DNA of 49,372 bases from Betaproteobacteria bacterium (GTDB lineage: Bacteria > Pseudomonadota > Gammaproteobacteria > Burkholderiales > SG8-39). Every line of letters begins with the position of its first letter. The first letter of the stretch is position 1. This document shows positions 7,955-18,178 of the stretch, one piece after another. Under the pieces are notes generated by a model, which was not told the origin of the DNA, ran no database searches, and was given only the letters and a program-made list of their open reading frames with translations. The translations under genes were made by a program, and so were the position numbers. The stretch spans positions 1 to 49,372 of the forward strand of contig VBCH01000211.1 in NCBI GenBank assembly GCA_005884455.1, written 5' to 3'.

Positions 7955-9427
7955 CTATAGCGCCTGAAGGAAGGCGATGAGGTCCTCCTTTTCCTTGCCC
8001 ACGATTCCAGCGCCGAAGCGTTCGTTGTAGAAATCGACGACCGCGTCGAGGTCCACGGCGGACCCGTTGTGGAAGTACGGCGCGCGCGCCGCGAGGCCGC
8101 GGAGGATCGGGCCCTTGAACTTGCCGATGTCGGCGAACTTGCCGGAAATCAGGGCGCGACCGGGATCCGTGGTCTGCACGATCTGGCCATCCGCCTTGTT
8201 CCTCAGCGTGTAGAGCGGCAGGTCCGGAGTGCGGCGCGAAGCATCCGCCAGGCCGATGTTCAGCGGCGCCACGATCGAGTGGCTCCCCGAGTTCGGCGTG
8301 TCGTGGCAGGTGGTGCAGGTCCCTTGGAAGGACTCGGGCAGCGGCGGATTGAAGGGACTGTTGAAGTTCAGCCCGGCGACGCCGGAGATCGTGAATGCCT
8401 TGGTGTTGAAGATCGCCTGGCCGCGAGCGACTGCGCGCCGCGCTTCGTTGGTGTTGCCGCCGCCCTGGAGGTCGCGCCAGGCATCGAAGATGTTGAATAC
8501 GTTCGGGGTGAAGGGGACCTGGGTCCGGTAGTCGCCGAGGTTGTCGTTGATGCCGTAGTAGAAGGCCTGGTCGAAGATCGCCTCGGGTCCTCCCTTGGCG
8601 TCGGCGCCGTGCAGGCCCTCGGCATTTTCATCCCACACTTGCGCCGTGGCGAGCGCGGTCTCGAAGGCGACGATAGCCTCGCGCTGCGCGTTCGTGATCG
8701 GAGTCGGAGCTTGCGCGTGCCCTTGAGTCGCGCCGTTCGACTGGTCCGCCAGGTCGAAGTGGATCGACGCGAAGCACGCGCCGCCTTCGGCAGCGATGTT
8801 GCAATGGTCGCTTCCGCGGAAGGTCTCGCGGCCGTCCCACATGACGGTGCTCAGGAACTGCAGGTTCGTTGTCGGAAGGGGCCGGCGGAAGAGCGACAGC
8901 TCCGCGACGCTCGCAAAGCCGTACGGATCGTCGACCGCCACGAGCTCGAAGTCCGCGGTGGCCGGCACCCCGATGCCCACGCGGATGAGGCCTTTGCTGA
9001 GGACCATGCTGTACGCGCCGCGGCGCGCCTCGAGCGTCGAGACGTCCGCATTGGGCGAGTTCGAGCCGTCGTTGGTCCTGAAGATCGCGCCCAGGCCGAG
9101 CGGGTCGTCGATGACGCCCCCTCCAGTGCGGTCGAAGATCGCCCGCAGCTGCGCGGGCACGATCGTCCACCCGGCGCTCGGCACGTGACAGCTGACGCAG
9201 CGGCGGCCGTTCGCGCCGAGATCCTGGAAGAACTCGTTCGCGAGGTCGATGCGGCCGTCGGTGCTGAACGTCGCAGCGAAGCCCGTTGGATTGGGGAAGG
9301 GCAGGCCGTTGGGCAGGTGCCGGAAGTGACCCAGATCTGAAGTGCCGCCCGGCCGGTCCTCAGCCAGCAAGTTCAGCGGCATCGTGGATAACAGAAGCAG
9401 GCTGATTGCTGTTGCGCTCGCTCTCAT
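7955..9427 (-). CDS. Exported di-haem cytochrome c peroxidase-like protein
   Basis: 490 residues with a signal peptide (about 1-22) and an AGGGGGA ribosome site. Two c-type haem motifs are visible: CVSCH (Cys77, Cys80, His81) and CTTCH (about residue 372). Between them lies STVMWDGRE, a motif of the MauG/bacterial cytochrome c peroxidase superfamily, and the C-terminal part has LRGLAARAPYFHNGSAVDLDAVVDFYNERF, typical of the second haem domain (quoted in two parts: LRGLAARAPYFHNGSAVD and VVDFYNERF). At 490 residues it is longer than classical CcpA (about 330-350), like the larger di-haem family members. It probably reduces peroxide or oxidises a partner in the periplasm. Confidence 0.87.
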   Translation of the reverse strand: MRASATAISLLLLSTMPLNLLAEDRPGGTSDLGHFRHLPNGLPFPNPTGFAATFSTDGRIDLANEFFQDLGANGRRCVSCHVPSAGWTIVPAQLRAIFDRTGGGVIDDPLGLGAIFRTNDGSNSPNADVSTLEARRGAYSMVLSKGLIRVGIGVPATADFELVAVDDPYGFASVAELSLFRRPLPTTNLQFLSTVMWDGRETFRGSDHCNIAAEGGACFASIHFDLADQSNGATQGHAQAPTPITNAQREAIVAFETALATAQVWDENAEGLHGADAKGGPEAIFDQAFYYGINDNLGDYRTQVPFTPNVFNIFDAWRDLQGGGNTNEARRAVARGQAIFNTKAFTISGVAGLNFNSPFNPPLPESFQGTCTTCHDTPNSGSHSIVAPLNIGLADASRRTPDLPLYTLRNKADGQIVQTTDPGRALISGKFADIGKFKGPILRGLAARAPYFHNGSAVDLDAVVDFYNERFGAGIVGKEKEDLIAFLQAL

Positions 9428-9944
9428 GGTCGTCCCCCTGAAGACAGTTCGAGGCCAGTCTGGCAGGCGGAGACGATTCGCTTCTGCGTCGGGTCACACA
9501 GGATTTTTGTGAACTAATTACAAAATCGTATTCTGCGAAAACCACAATCGTGCGCGGGCGCCGTGCGTTCCCTCCGGAGGCCGCCTGCGGCTGCGGGCGA
9601 TACCGGCTCGGCTGAAATCTGCGATCCGCCCGTCTTGTGGGTCGCGAGACACACCCCCCCGCAAACGAGAAGACGGGACGGCAAAGGTCTGCAGAGCGCC
9701 GATGACGAGGTCGAGTTCCACGATTTCGTCTCCCTTCGGTATCAGGCCCTCGGGCCGCTGCTGCGGGCGCATCCCTCCCGTTTCAGCCCGGGACCCGGTC
9801 GTTGCATCCCGGCGCGAAATGCACCCGCAGCGCGTCCCATGTTCGTGACGATCTCCGTCCGCGCAAAGGGCCGTGCGCAAGGTATAGCGGGCTTTGACCT
9901 CGGGTATCGCCAGGTGATACTTTCGCGCGACAGGAGGCATGGAC
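9428..9944. other. Intergenic region, no gene supported
   Basis: About 500 bases between two divergent genes. No open frame here has convincing protein-like composition and no tRNA-like element was seen. A strikingly AT-rich stretch at about 9505-9545 is the likely promoter zone of the di-haem peroxidase gene on the minus strand; I could not assign clear -35/-10 boxes. The remainder is GC-rich and may be the decayed remains of a gene or a long leader of the XRE regulator. Confidence 0.4.
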
Positions 9945-10682
9945 ATGAGCGCAAGCGCTGCACTGATCGACACGCTCAAGCGCGAGCTGAAGGCGCAGGG
10001 CGTGACCTACGCCGCCGTGGCGCGGGCCCTGGGCATGAGCGAAGCGAGCGTCAAGCGCATGTTCTCGCGCAAGGACTTCACCTTGAAGCGGCTCGACCAG
10101 GTGCTCGATTTTGCGGGCCTCGAGCTCGCGGAGCTGACTCGGTCACTCGAGCGGCGCGATCGCCTGGTGTCGCGCCTGACTCCGCAAGCGGAAAAAGCTA
10201 TCGTCGCCGACAAGAGGCTGGTGCTCGTCGCCCTGCGCGTGCTGCACCAGTGGCCGGTGGACAAGATCATCCGCACCTATTCCATGTCGGAGGCCGAGTG
10301 CATACGCCACCTGGTGCGGCTGGACCGCATGGGCATCATCAGGCTCCTTCCCGGAAACCGCTACCGGCTGCTGCTTTCGCGGACGTTTTCCTGGATCCCG
10401 GACGGTCCGTTCCAGGAGTTCTTCAAGGCCCAGGCGCAGAACGAGTACTTCCGCACGCGCTTCGACGGTCCCGACGAGCTGATGCTGTTCGTGACAGGGC
10501 GGCTGTCGAAATCCTCGCGGGAAGCGATGCTGGTGCGCCTGCGCCGCGTCGCGAACGAGTTCGCGGATTTGCACAACGACGACACGAGCAGGCCGTTCGA
10601 CGAGTGCACGGCGATGCACATGCTGGTCGCGATCCGGCCCTGGGAGCTCTCCAAGTTCGCCGAAATGCAGCGCCGCAAGTAA
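9945..10682 (+). CDS. XRE-family helix-turn-helix regulator
   Basis: About 245 residues. AGGAGG at 9932-9937 is spaced 7 bases from the ATG at 9945 and only 1 base from the in-frame ATG at 9939, so 9945 is taken as start. An N-terminal HTH is visible at about residues 18-60 (VTYAAVARALGMSEASVKRMFSR, i.e. helix VARALGMS and recognition helix EASVKRMFS). The rest (about 90-245) has a winged-helix-like segment (IIRTYSMSEAECIRHLVRLDRMG) and no enzymatic motif. Similar stand-alone regulators are common in Betaproteobacteria. Target genes are unknown; it stands convergent to pepN. Confidence 0.8.
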   Translation: MSASAALIDTLKRELKAQGVTYAAVARALGMSEASVKRMFSRKDFTLKRLDQVLDFAGLELAELTRSLERRDRLVSRLTPQAEKAIVADKRLVLVALRVLHQWPVDKIIRTYSMSEAECIRHLVRLDRMGIIRLLPGNRYRLLLSRTFSWIPDGPFQEFFKAQAQNEYFRTRFDGPDELMLFVTGRLSKSSREAMLVRLRRVANEFADLHNDDTSRPFDECTAMHMLVAIRPWELSKFAEMQRRK

Positions 10683-10702
10683 GGGCCCGCAGGGCGCCGG
10701 GG

Positions 10703-13318
10703 TCAGGCCAGCGCCCGCGTGGCGATTTCGAGCACGCCTTTTGAAACGCCTCTTGTGCTACTGATGCCCTCGAGTGCGGCTCGCGCATGCGCCTGGCGCC
10801 CGGCGTCGAACTTTTTCCAGCGGTCGAAGCCGCGCGCCATGCGCGCCGCGACCTGCGGGTTGATCGCGTCGAGCGCGATCACCTGCTCGGCCAGGAACGC
10901 GTAGCCCGAACCATCGGCTGCGTGGAAGTGCACCTGGTTGCCGCGGAATCCGCCGATCAGCGCATACACCTTGTTGGGATTCCTGATGTTGAACGCCGGG
11001 TGCGTCATCAGTCGTTTCACGTCGTAGAGCGCCGAGGGCAGCCGCGTCGTCGCTTGCACCCCGAGCCACTTGTCCACGACCAGCGGTTCGGTCTTCCACT
11101 TGTCGTAGAAGGCATCCAGCGCCCGAGTCCGCTCCGGGCAGTTGCAATTGGCGAGCATACAAAGCGCCGCGAGCGCGTCGGTCATGTTGTCCGCGGCCTC
11201 GAACTGCTTCATGCACAGCGCGCGCACGCCGGCATCCTCGAGCTCCATGAGAAGGCCGAGGGCGGAGTTCTTGAGCGCACGCCTGCCGGCGGAGGCCGCA
11301 TCGGGCGAGTAGGGACCCGCGCCCCCGTGTGCGCGGTAGACCGCGTGCAATTCCTCCCTGAGCGCGGCGGCGAGGCGCTGCTTGAGCTCGTCGCGCACCG
11401 CGTGGATCGCGTCCGGGTCGACAACTGGCACCTGCTCGGCGATATAGTTTTCCGGAGGCAGCGCGAGCATTTCGGCCGCGAACGCGGGATCCTTCGAGGA
11501 GTCGGACACCACGCGCTTGGCTGCGTCGACGAAATCGCGCGGCACTTGGAGCGGGCGGCCGGCCCGCGCTGCGGCGATTCCGCGGAGCACGATGCCGAGC
11601 GCAAGCCGCTCGCCGGCCTCCCAGCGGTTGAAGGCATCGGAATCGTGTGCCATGAGATGCGTGAGCTCAGCCTCGGTGTAACCGTGGGTGACGATCACCG
11701 GAGCCGAGAAATTGCGCAAAAGGGAAAGCACGGGCTTCGCCCGGACATTTTCGAAAACGAAGCGCTCCTCCGGCTGCTTCACCGACAGCACGCGCGTGCC
11801 TTCGGCGAGCAGATCGCGGCCGTCCGGCCCGACCAGTCCGACCGCGAAAGGGATGTGGAAAGGCAGCTTCGTTTCCTGTCCCGGCGTAGGGGGGCAGGAC
11901 TGCTTCACCGAGAGCAGGTAGCGTTTTAAGCCGGCGTCATACTCGCCCGCGACCTCCAGCACCGGCGTCCCCGCCTGGTCGTACCATCGCATGAACTGCG
12001 AGAGGTCGACGCCCGCGGCATCGGCCATCGCCCGCACGAAATCGTCGCAGGTAACAGCCTGCCCGTCGTGCCGGGCGAAGTACAGGTCCATCCCCTTGCG
12101 GAAATTCTGCGCGCCGATCAACGTGCGGATCATGCGCACGACTTCCGCGCCTTTCTCATAGACGGTGCTCGTGTAGAAATTGTTGATCTCCATGTAGGAG
12201 GCCGGCCGCACTGGGTGCGCCATCGGCCCCGCGTCCTCGGCGAACTGCCCGCCGCGCAGGTCGCGCACCTCGCGGACGCGCTCGACCGCCCGGGAATAGT
12301 TGTCCGCGCCGAACTCCTGGTCACGGAAGACGGTGAGCCCTTCCTTGAGCGACAACTGAAACCAGTCGCGGCAGGTGACGCGGTTGCCGGTCCAGTTGTG
12401 GAAGTACTCGTGCGCGATCACGCGGTCGATGCCGAGGTAATCGCCGTCGGTAGCGGTATCCGGCCGCGCGAGCACGTACTTGGTGTTGAAGACGTTGAGG
12501 CCCTTGTTTTCCATCGCGCCCATGTTGAAGTCGCCCACTGCGACGATCGCGTAATCATCGAGGTCGACTTCGAGGCCGAACACGTCCTCGTCCCACTTCA
12601 TGGATTTCTTCAGCGCCTGCATGGCGAAGCCGCACTGGTCGAGCTTGCCCGGATCGACGTAGATTGCGAGGCCCACCCGCCGCCCCGAGCGCGTGACGAA
12701 TTGGTCCTCGAGCTTGTCCAGCTTCGCCGCGACCAGAGCGAAAAGGTAGCAGGGCTTGGGGAAGGGATCCTGATATCGCGCCCATTTGCGGGCGCCCGCT
12801 TCATCGCCGCCTGCGACGAGGTTGCCGTTCGACAGCAGGACCGGATACTTCTTGCGGTCGGCGTGTACGGTCACCGCATACTTCGCCATCACGTCCGGCC
12901 GATCGATGAAGTACGTTATTCGCCGGAACCCTTCCGCTTCGCACTGGGTGAAGAATCCGTTCTCCGCCCCGTACAGCCCCGTGAGCTTGGTGTTCGTGCG
13001 CGGGTGGATCTTGCACGCGGTTTCCAGCACGAAGCGCGGGGGCGGTTTGGCGATCGTGAGATGCAGATCCCCGAGTGCATAGTCACTCGCGGCAAGCGCC
13101 TTGCCGTCCAGGGCCGCCGACTCGAATTCGAGCTCCTCGGCGTCGAGCACGAGGGGCGCGTTCGGATCGGCCGACCTGGGGTTGCGCGAACATTTGAGAC
13201 GGGAGCGGACGCGAGCGTGATCCTCGAGCAACTCGATGTCGAGATCCACGGTCTCGATCAGAAACGCGGGCGGCGTGTAGTCCTTGAGGTAAACCGGAAC
13301 GGGCGCGGGATCACGCAT
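10703..13318 (-). CDS. pepN: Aminopeptidase N (M1 zinc metallopeptidase)
   Basis: 871 residues, full length for the Gram-negative PepN family. The substrate-binding GAMENKG motif (about 265) and the zinc site HEYFHNWTGNR (about 302-306) with the second Glu in LKEGLTVFRDQ 18 residues later are intact. The C-terminal alpha-helical domain typical of PepN follows (about 550-871). The enzyme removes N-terminal residues from peptides in the cytosol during protein turnover. The pirin gene lies 13 bases upstream on the same strand, so the two can be cotranscribed. Confidence 0.97.
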   Translation of the reverse strand: MRDPAPVPVYLKDYTPPAFLIETVDLDIELLEDHARVRSRLKCSRNPRSADPNAPLVLDAEELEFESAALDGKALAASDYALGDLHLTIAKPPPRFVLETACKIHPRTNTKLTGLYGAENGFFTQCEAEGFRRITYFIDRPDVMAKYAVTVHADRKKYPVLLSNGNLVAGGDEAGARKWARYQDPFPKPCYLFALVAAKLDKLEDQFVTRSGRRVGLAIYVDPGKLDQCGFAMQALKKSMKWDEDVFGLEVDLDDYAIVAVGDFNMGAMENKGLNVFNTKYVLARPDTATDGDYLGIDRVIAHEYFHNWTGNRVTCRDWFQLSLKEGLTVFRDQEFGADNYSRAVERVREVRDLRGGQFAEDAGPMAHPVRPASYMEINNFYTSTVYEKGAEVVRMIRTLIGAQNFRKGMDLYFARHDGQAVTCDDFVRAMADAAGVDLSQFMRWYDQAGTPVLEVAGEYDAGLKRYLLSVKQSCPPTPGQETKLPFHIPFAVGLVGPDGRDLLAEGTRVLSVKQPEERFVFENVRAKPVLSLLRNFSAPVIVTHGYTEAELTHLMAHDSDAFNRWEAGERLALGIVLRGIAAARAGRPLQVPRDFVDAAKRVVSDSSKDPAFAAEMLALPPENYIAEQVPVVDPDAIHAVRDELKQRLAAALREELHAVYRAHGGAGPYSPDAASAGRRALKNSALGLLMELEDAGVRALCMKQFEAADNMTDALAALCMLANCNCPERTRALDAFYDKWKTEPLVVDKWLGVQATTRLPSALYDVKRLMTHPAFNIRNPNKVYALIGGFRGNQVHFHAADGSGYAFLAEQVIALDAINPQVAARMARGFDRWKKFDAGRQAHARAALEGISSTRGVSKGVLEIATRALA

Positions 13319-13331
13319 CGGTGCTGATTTC

Positions 13332-14204
13332 CTATGCGTCGGGAAGCGGGATGAACTCGTCGTCCCCTGGAACCCGCTCGAAGCGTTGCTCGCGCCAGCG
13401 AAGCTTGGCTTCCTCCAGGAGCTCGCGCGAGCTCGCGACGAAGTTCCACCAGATCAAGCGCTCGCCGTCCGCTTTTTCCCCGCCGATCAGCATCAGGCGG
13501 GCGCGCGTCAGCGCTTTCACTTCGACGGGCTCGCGATTCGCCAGGACCGCCATATGCTGCGGCGGGAGAGGCGTGCCGGCCACGCTCACGTCCCCCTCGA
13601 GAGCGTATACGGCGCGCTCTTCGTGCCCGGCTTCGAGCTCGAAGGCGCGGCCTGCGTCGATCTCGACGCCGACGAAGAGGGTTTGGCCGAACACGGGTGC
13701 GGGCGAGCGCTTGCCGAAGGCGCTGCCAGCGACGATACGCAATTCAACGCCCGGGGCGGAAATCCGCGGCAGCGTCGCCTTGGGGTGATGGCTGAACGCG
13801 GGATCGGCGAGCTCGTTCCTTTTCGGGAGCGCGACCCAGGTCTGCAGGCCCTGCAGGCGCGTGCCCGCGCGGCGCAGCTCCGGCGCGGTGCGCTCCGAAT
13901 GGACTATGCCGCGGCCGGCGGTCATCCAGTTGACATCGCCCGGTGCGATCGCCTGCACCGTGCCGAGGCTGTCGCGGTGCACGATTTCACCTTCGAACAG
14001 ATAGGTGACCGTCGCCAAGCCTATGTGCGGATGCGGGCGCACGTCGATGCCGCTGCCCGGCGCGAAATCCGCGGGGCCCATGTGATCGAAAAAGATGAAC
14101 GGACCGACCATGCGGTGCGGCATCCCGGGGAGGATCCTGCGCACCGAGAACCCGCCGAGGTCGCGGGTGTGCGGTTTGAGCAGGGAAAGGCCGCTTGCGC
14201 TCAT
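13332..14204 (-). CDS. Pirin family protein (cupin)
   Basis: 290 residues from the ATG that begins MSASGLSLLKPHTRDL; an in-frame start 33 codons earlier would run into the upstream c-di-GMP gene with a low-complexity proline/arginine-rich leader and is rejected. The N-terminal cupin has the pirin metal site: HPHIGLATVTYLFEG and the following HRDS, with Glu in the next strand. A second cupin follows from about residue 170. Pirins bind iron; some have quercetinase activity, others act as redox-dependent regulators. No further assignment is possible. Confidence 0.9.
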   Translation of the reverse strand: MSASGLSLLKPHTRDLGGFSVRRILPGMPHRMVGPFIFFDHMGPADFAPGSGIDVRPHPHIGLATVTYLFEGEIVHRDSLGTVQAIAPGDVNWMTAGRGIVHSERTAPELRRAGTRLQGLQTWVALPKRNELADPAFSHHPKATLPRISAPGVELRIVAGSAFGKRSPAPVFGQTLFVGVEIDAGRAFELEAGHEERAVYALEGDVSVAGTPLPPQHMAVLANREPVEVKALTRARLMLIGGEKADGERLIWWNFVASSRELLEEAKLRWREQRFERVPGDDEFIPLPDA

Positions 14205-14263
14205 GGGGGGCCGCAGACAAAGCGGCGATGATACGCTTCTCGGAACCGGCGCGCGAGTTCGCC

Positions 14264-17200
14264 TCAGGCGAGGCGGCGGTTTTCCTTCAGCATCCTCTCG
14301 CACTCCTCGGCTGTCGTCGGTATCGAGAAGTAATAGCCCTGGATCTCGTCGCAGCCGTTCGCGGCGAGCAGCTCAAGCTGCTCCTGCGTTTCCACGCCTT
14401 CGGCCACGACCTTGAGCTTGAGGCTGTGCGCGAGGCCGATGATCGCGAGCGTGATCATCGCGTCCTCCGGGTCTGTGGTGATGTCGCGAATGAAGGAGTG
14501 GTCGATCTTGAGCGCGTCGATCGGGAAACGCTTCAAGTACGCGAGACTCGAATAGCCGGTGCCGAAATCGTCCACCGAGATCTTCACGCCCGAGTCCTTC
14601 AGCCCGCGCAGCGTGCGCGCAGCGCCTTGGGGATCGCTCATCAGCAGAGACTCGGTGAGCTCGAACTGCACGAGCGACGGATCGATGCCCGCCTCGCGCA
14701 GGATGTGCCGCACGATGGATTCGAAATCTTTCTGCTGGAACTGGCGCGCGGAGAGGTTCACCGTCACGGGCAATACCGCGAGCCCGCTCCGCTGCCATGC
14801 CTGGATCTGCTCGCACACATCGCGCAACACCCTTTCGCCCACCCGCACGATCAGGCCCGTGTCCTCGAGAACCGAAACGAATTCCCCCGGCAGGACCAGG
14901 CCCCTCTCGGGATGCCGCCAGCGCAGCAGCGCTTCGAAACCGGATATGAGGCGGCTCTCGAGGGCCACCTTGGGCTGGTAGTGGAGGAGGAACTCCTTTT
15001 GATCGATGGCCTGGCGCAGCGCCGCCTCCATCCGCACGCGCGCGAGCGCCCGCTCGTTCATCTCGCGGGTGAAGTACTGGTAGGTGTTGCGGCCCTGTTC
15101 CTTGGCGCGATACATGGCGGTGTCGGCGTTCATGACCAGGGCTTCGGGGTTGTCGCCGTCGGCCGGGAACAGGGTGATGCCGATGCTCGCGCTGACATAG
15201 GTGTCGTGCGAATCGAGCTTGAAAGGTCCGGCGAGAGCGTCGAGGACCTTTTGCGCGACGACGCCCGCGTCCCCCGGTTTCGACAGGTCCGATACGATCG
15301 CGCCGAACTCGTCGCCGCCGAACCGGCCCACCGTGTCGCCGCTGCGCACGCATTGCGCAAGACGCTCGGCTGCTTCCTTGAGCAGCTTGTCCCCTGCGCT
15401 GTGCCCCTGGGTGTCGTTCACCAGCTTGAAGCGGTCCAGGTCGATGAAGAGCACCGCCATGGGTTGCCCGCTGCGTCGTGCGTGAGCCACGGTTTTCAGC
15501 AGGCGGTCGTGAAAGAGGTGCCGGTTGGGCAGACCGGTAAGAGAGTCGAATTGCGCGAGGCGCTCGAGACGCTCCTCGGCACTCCTGCGCTCGATCGCGA
15601 CCGCCAGTATGTTCGCCACGCTCTGCAGGAAGCTCGCGTCGTCCACGCCGAAATGGTGCGCGGCGCGCGCGTGCGCGCTGAGTATTCCGAACGTTCCGGC
15701 CGTTCCGAATATGGGGACCTGGATGCCGCTGCGCACGCCCATCCGCACGAGGGGGGAATCTGAAAATCGCTCTTCCTTAGCCAGATCTTCGGTAATGAGA
15801 GGCTCGCGGCGCGACAGCACGAACTCGAGGCGGCCCCCCGGGCGGATGGCCACCGTCCGGCGCGCCATCGTCTCGCTTGGCCAGCCCGATGCCGCCTTGA
15901 TCAGGAGTCGTTTGGCGCTTTCATCGAACTCGAGCACGCTGCAGTAATCGGCCTTGAGCGCCACCGTGACCAGCTCCACGGCACGGCTCAGCACGTCTTC
16001 GACGTCGGAGCTCGCGAACGCCTGCTGGCCGAACTCGGCGATGAGCCGCTGCCGCAGCGCCTGGTTGTGGATTCTCTCCTCGGCCTGCTTGCGCGAGCTG
16101 ATGTCGGCCATCGCGCCGATCATGCGCACCGCCCGTCCTGCGCCGTCCAGGATCACCTGGCCGCGATCGAGCACGTGGACGAAACTGCCGTCGTGCCGCC
16201 GGAACCGGTACTCGTCGCTCCAGTACTCTCCGCCCGCACCGATCACGCGGTGCACTCCGGCGATGACCCGCCCCTGGTCGTCGGGATGAATGCCCTCGTA
16301 CCAGGATTTGATCGTGCGATCCGCCGCGTCGCGCGGATTCCCGAACACCTTGGTGAAGTTCTCGTTCCACCAGATTTCGTCGGTGGCCAGGTCCCAGTCC
16401 CAGATCACGTCGTTGGTGGCCCGCACCGCCATGTCGAAGCGCTCGTTGCTCTTGCGGAGCGCCTCTTCCTGGGCGATGCGCTCGCGGATGTCGCGCGCGG
16501 TGACGACGATGATCCAGCTGTCCCCGGAGCGCATCACGCGCCGCCTCGATTCGAACGGCAGCTTCGAGCCGTCCTTGCAGCGGTATTCGCTCCTCATGCC
16601 CTGCGTGGAGCCGGTCGCGATCATCTCGTCGTAGGCGGTCTCCAGCTCCTTGCGGGTGATGGGCAGGATGTCTTCCGTGGTCATCGCGAGAAACTCTTCG
16701 CGCGAGTACCCGAGATTCCGGCAAACGGTTTCGTTCACGTCGATGAAGCGCATCGTCTTGCGATCGACGAGCAGGATCATGTCGTCCGACATATCCATGG
16801 AAGCGCGAAAGCGCAGCAACGCCTCCCCGCTTTGCTTGCTCTCGGTGATGTCCCGGCCTATCCCGCGGTAGCCGCGGAAACGTCCATCGGAATCGAAGAT
16901 CGGCTTGCCGCTTATGCTGGCGATCTGGAGCTTGCCCGCGTTGTCGAGGCGGTGCCATTGCAGGTCGCGGAAGGGCTGGTGCGCTTGCAGCAGGGCGCGG
17001 TGCGCCGTCCAGTCGGCCTCCGTCATGTTGAGGGTGGGCAATTCCCATCGGGTCTTTCCGATGACCGATTGCGTCAGAGGCCCGAGGCGCCGGTGGAGAT
17101 TGTCGGAAACCATGGTGAAGCGGAAGGTCTCGTCCTGCTCCCAGTACCAGTCCGATGAGAGCTCGGTCAGGTTGCGGAAGCGCTCTTCGCTTTCGCGCAG

Positions 17201-18157
17201 CACTTCCTCCGCCTGCTTGCGCTGCACGAACTGTCCGATCTGCGCGCCGATCACGTGGATCGCCTGCATCAGGTGCTCGTCCGGCTCGCGGATCTCGCTG
17301 CTGTTGAAAGCGAGAACGCCGATCATCTTTCCTCCGGAATTCACCGGAAATACGAATGCGCCGTGCATCCCCGCTTCGATGGCGATCGCCTGCTGCCACA
17401 CGCGCGCGTCCCGCGCGACGTCCGCGACCCACATCGGCTCGCCCGACTGCCAGACCTTTCCGGCCAGTCCGACGCCCGGGATGTACGCCAATTTGCGCGA
17501 GCGCTCGATATAAAGGTCGAGCTGCGGCCCGGGCTTGCTCCAGGCCTCTGCGAAGCGCAGAGCGCCGGCTTCGTCGTCGACGCGGAAGAACCGCCCGCAC
17601 TCCCAGTCCTCCGCTTCGCAAACCGTGCGGATCACGGCCTTGAGCGCCGCTGCGACGCTGCCGGCCTCCGTAACCGAGCGCGCTACCGTGTGCTCGAGCC
17701 AAAGCAGCTGCTCCGCGCGCTTGCGTCTGGTGATGCGGCGTGCGAGGCCGCGGTATCCGGTGAAAACTCCTTCGCTGTCAAACGTCGGAACGCCGGTCGA
17801 CGAGAAAAAGTGCTCCGCGCCGCTCTCGTCGACCAGTCGCACCTGGAATTCGCTGAAGGGCTGGCGCGCATCGAGCAGTCTGCGGTGTTCCTCCCACGTA
17901 CCGTTCAGAGGCTCCTCGCCGAGCTCCCATCGCGTCTTCCCGATTATCGAAGAGACTGCTTCGGCGGAATCACCGCGCACAAAGGCCCAGGTAAAGCGGT
18001 GATTCGCATCCTGTTCCCAATACCAGTCGCCCGAGAGCTCGGCGATGGCGCGAAAGCGTGCCTCGCTTTCGCCCGGCCCTTCGCTCGCCTGCTTGGGAAC
18101 GGTCCGGTCGTGGGCTTTCTGTCTGGGGCGGGCGGACTGTCTCATGCGAGCGGGCAT
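14264..18157 (-). CDS. Multi-sensor diguanylate cyclase / phosphodiesterase (PAS-GAF-PAS3-GAF-GGDEF-EAL)
   Basis: 1297 residues, no membrane segment, so cytosolic. Reading from the N-terminus: PAS (about 33-150, SGDWYWEQD), GAF (about 160-310), PAS (about 320-440, a near-repeat SSDWYWEQD), PAS (about 450-565), PAS (about 570-695, PAC motif WWNENFTKVFG), GAF (about 700-850), GGDEF (about 865-1030) and EAL (about 1040-1290). The cyclase motif GRFGGDEF is intact with an RSGD inhibitory site five residues before it; the EAL motif (FEALLRWRHP) and DDFGTGYSSL are intact. It could both make and degrade c-di-GMP, switched by several inputs. It is 21 bases downstream of a second GGDEF gene. Confidence 0.95.
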   Translation of the reverse strand: MPARMRQSARPRQKAHDRTVPKQASEGPGESEARFRAIAELSGDWYWEQDANHRFTWAFVRGDSAEAVSSIIGKTRWELGEEPLNGTWEEHRRLLDARQPFSEFQVRLVDESGAEHFFSSTGVPTFDSEGVFTGYRGLARRITRRKRAEQLLWLEHTVARSVTEAGSVAAALKAVIRTVCEAEDWECGRFFRVDDEAGALRFAEAWSKPGPQLDLYIERSRKLAYIPGVGLAGKVWQSGEPMWVADVARDARVWQQAIAIEAGMHGAFVFPVNSGGKMIGVLAFNSSEIREPDEHLMQAIHVIGAQIGQFVQRKQAEEVLRESEERFRNLTELSSDWYWEQDETFRFTMVSDNLHRRLGPLTQSVIGKTRWELPTLNMTEADWTAHRALLQAHQPFRDLQWHRLDNAGKLQIASISGKPIFDSDGRFRGYRGIGRDITESKQSGEALLRFRASMDMSDDMILLVDRKTMRFIDVNETVCRNLGYSREEFLAMTTEDILPITRKELETAYDEMIATGSTQGMRSEYRCKDGSKLPFESRRRVMRSGDSWIIVVTARDIRERIAQEEALRKSNERFDMAVRATNDVIWDWDLATDEIWWNENFTKVFGNPRDAADRTIKSWYEGIHPDDQGRVIAGVHRVIGAGGEYWSDEYRFRRHDGSFVHVLDRGQVILDGAGRAVRMIGAMADISSRKQAEERIHNQALRQRLIAEFGQQAFASSDVEDVLSRAVELVTVALKADYCSVLEFDESAKRLLIKAASGWPSETMARRTVAIRPGGRLEFVLSRREPLITEDLAKEERFSDSPLVRMGVRSGIQVPIFGTAGTFGILSAHARAAHHFGVDDASFLQSVANILAVAIERRSAEERLERLAQFDSLTGLPNRHLFHDRLLKTVAHARRSGQPMAVLFIDLDRFKLVNDTQGHSAGDKLLKEAAERLAQCVRSGDTVGRFGGDEFGAIVSDLSKPGDAGVVAQKVLDALAGPFKLDSHDTYVSASIGITLFPADGDNPEALVMNADTAMYRAKEQGRNTYQYFTREMNERALARVRMEAALRQAIDQKEFLLHYQPKVALESRLISGFEALLRWRHPERGLVLPGEFVSVLEDTGLIVRVGERVLRDVCEQIQAWQRSGLAVLPVTVNLSARQFQQKDFESIVRHILREAGIDPSLVQFELTESLLMSDPQGAARTLRGLKDSGVKISVDDFGTGYSSLAYLKRFPIDALKIDHSFIRDITTDPEDAMITLAIIGLAHSLKLKVVAEGVETQEQLELLAANGCDEIQGYYFSIPTTAEECERMLKENRRLA

Positions 18158-18178
18158 TGTAGACCCGTTACAGCCCGA

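Noticed and set aside
9518-9979. Minus-strand frame in the 9.4-9.9 kb intergenic region
   Set aside because: No domain, low-complexity Arg-rich composition, and it runs into the promoter and start of the XRE gene.
14205-14303. A 33-residue N-terminal extension of the pirin gene
   Set aside because: Pro/Arg-rich leader with no ribosome site and overlap with the upstream gene; the MSASGLSLL start fits the family.
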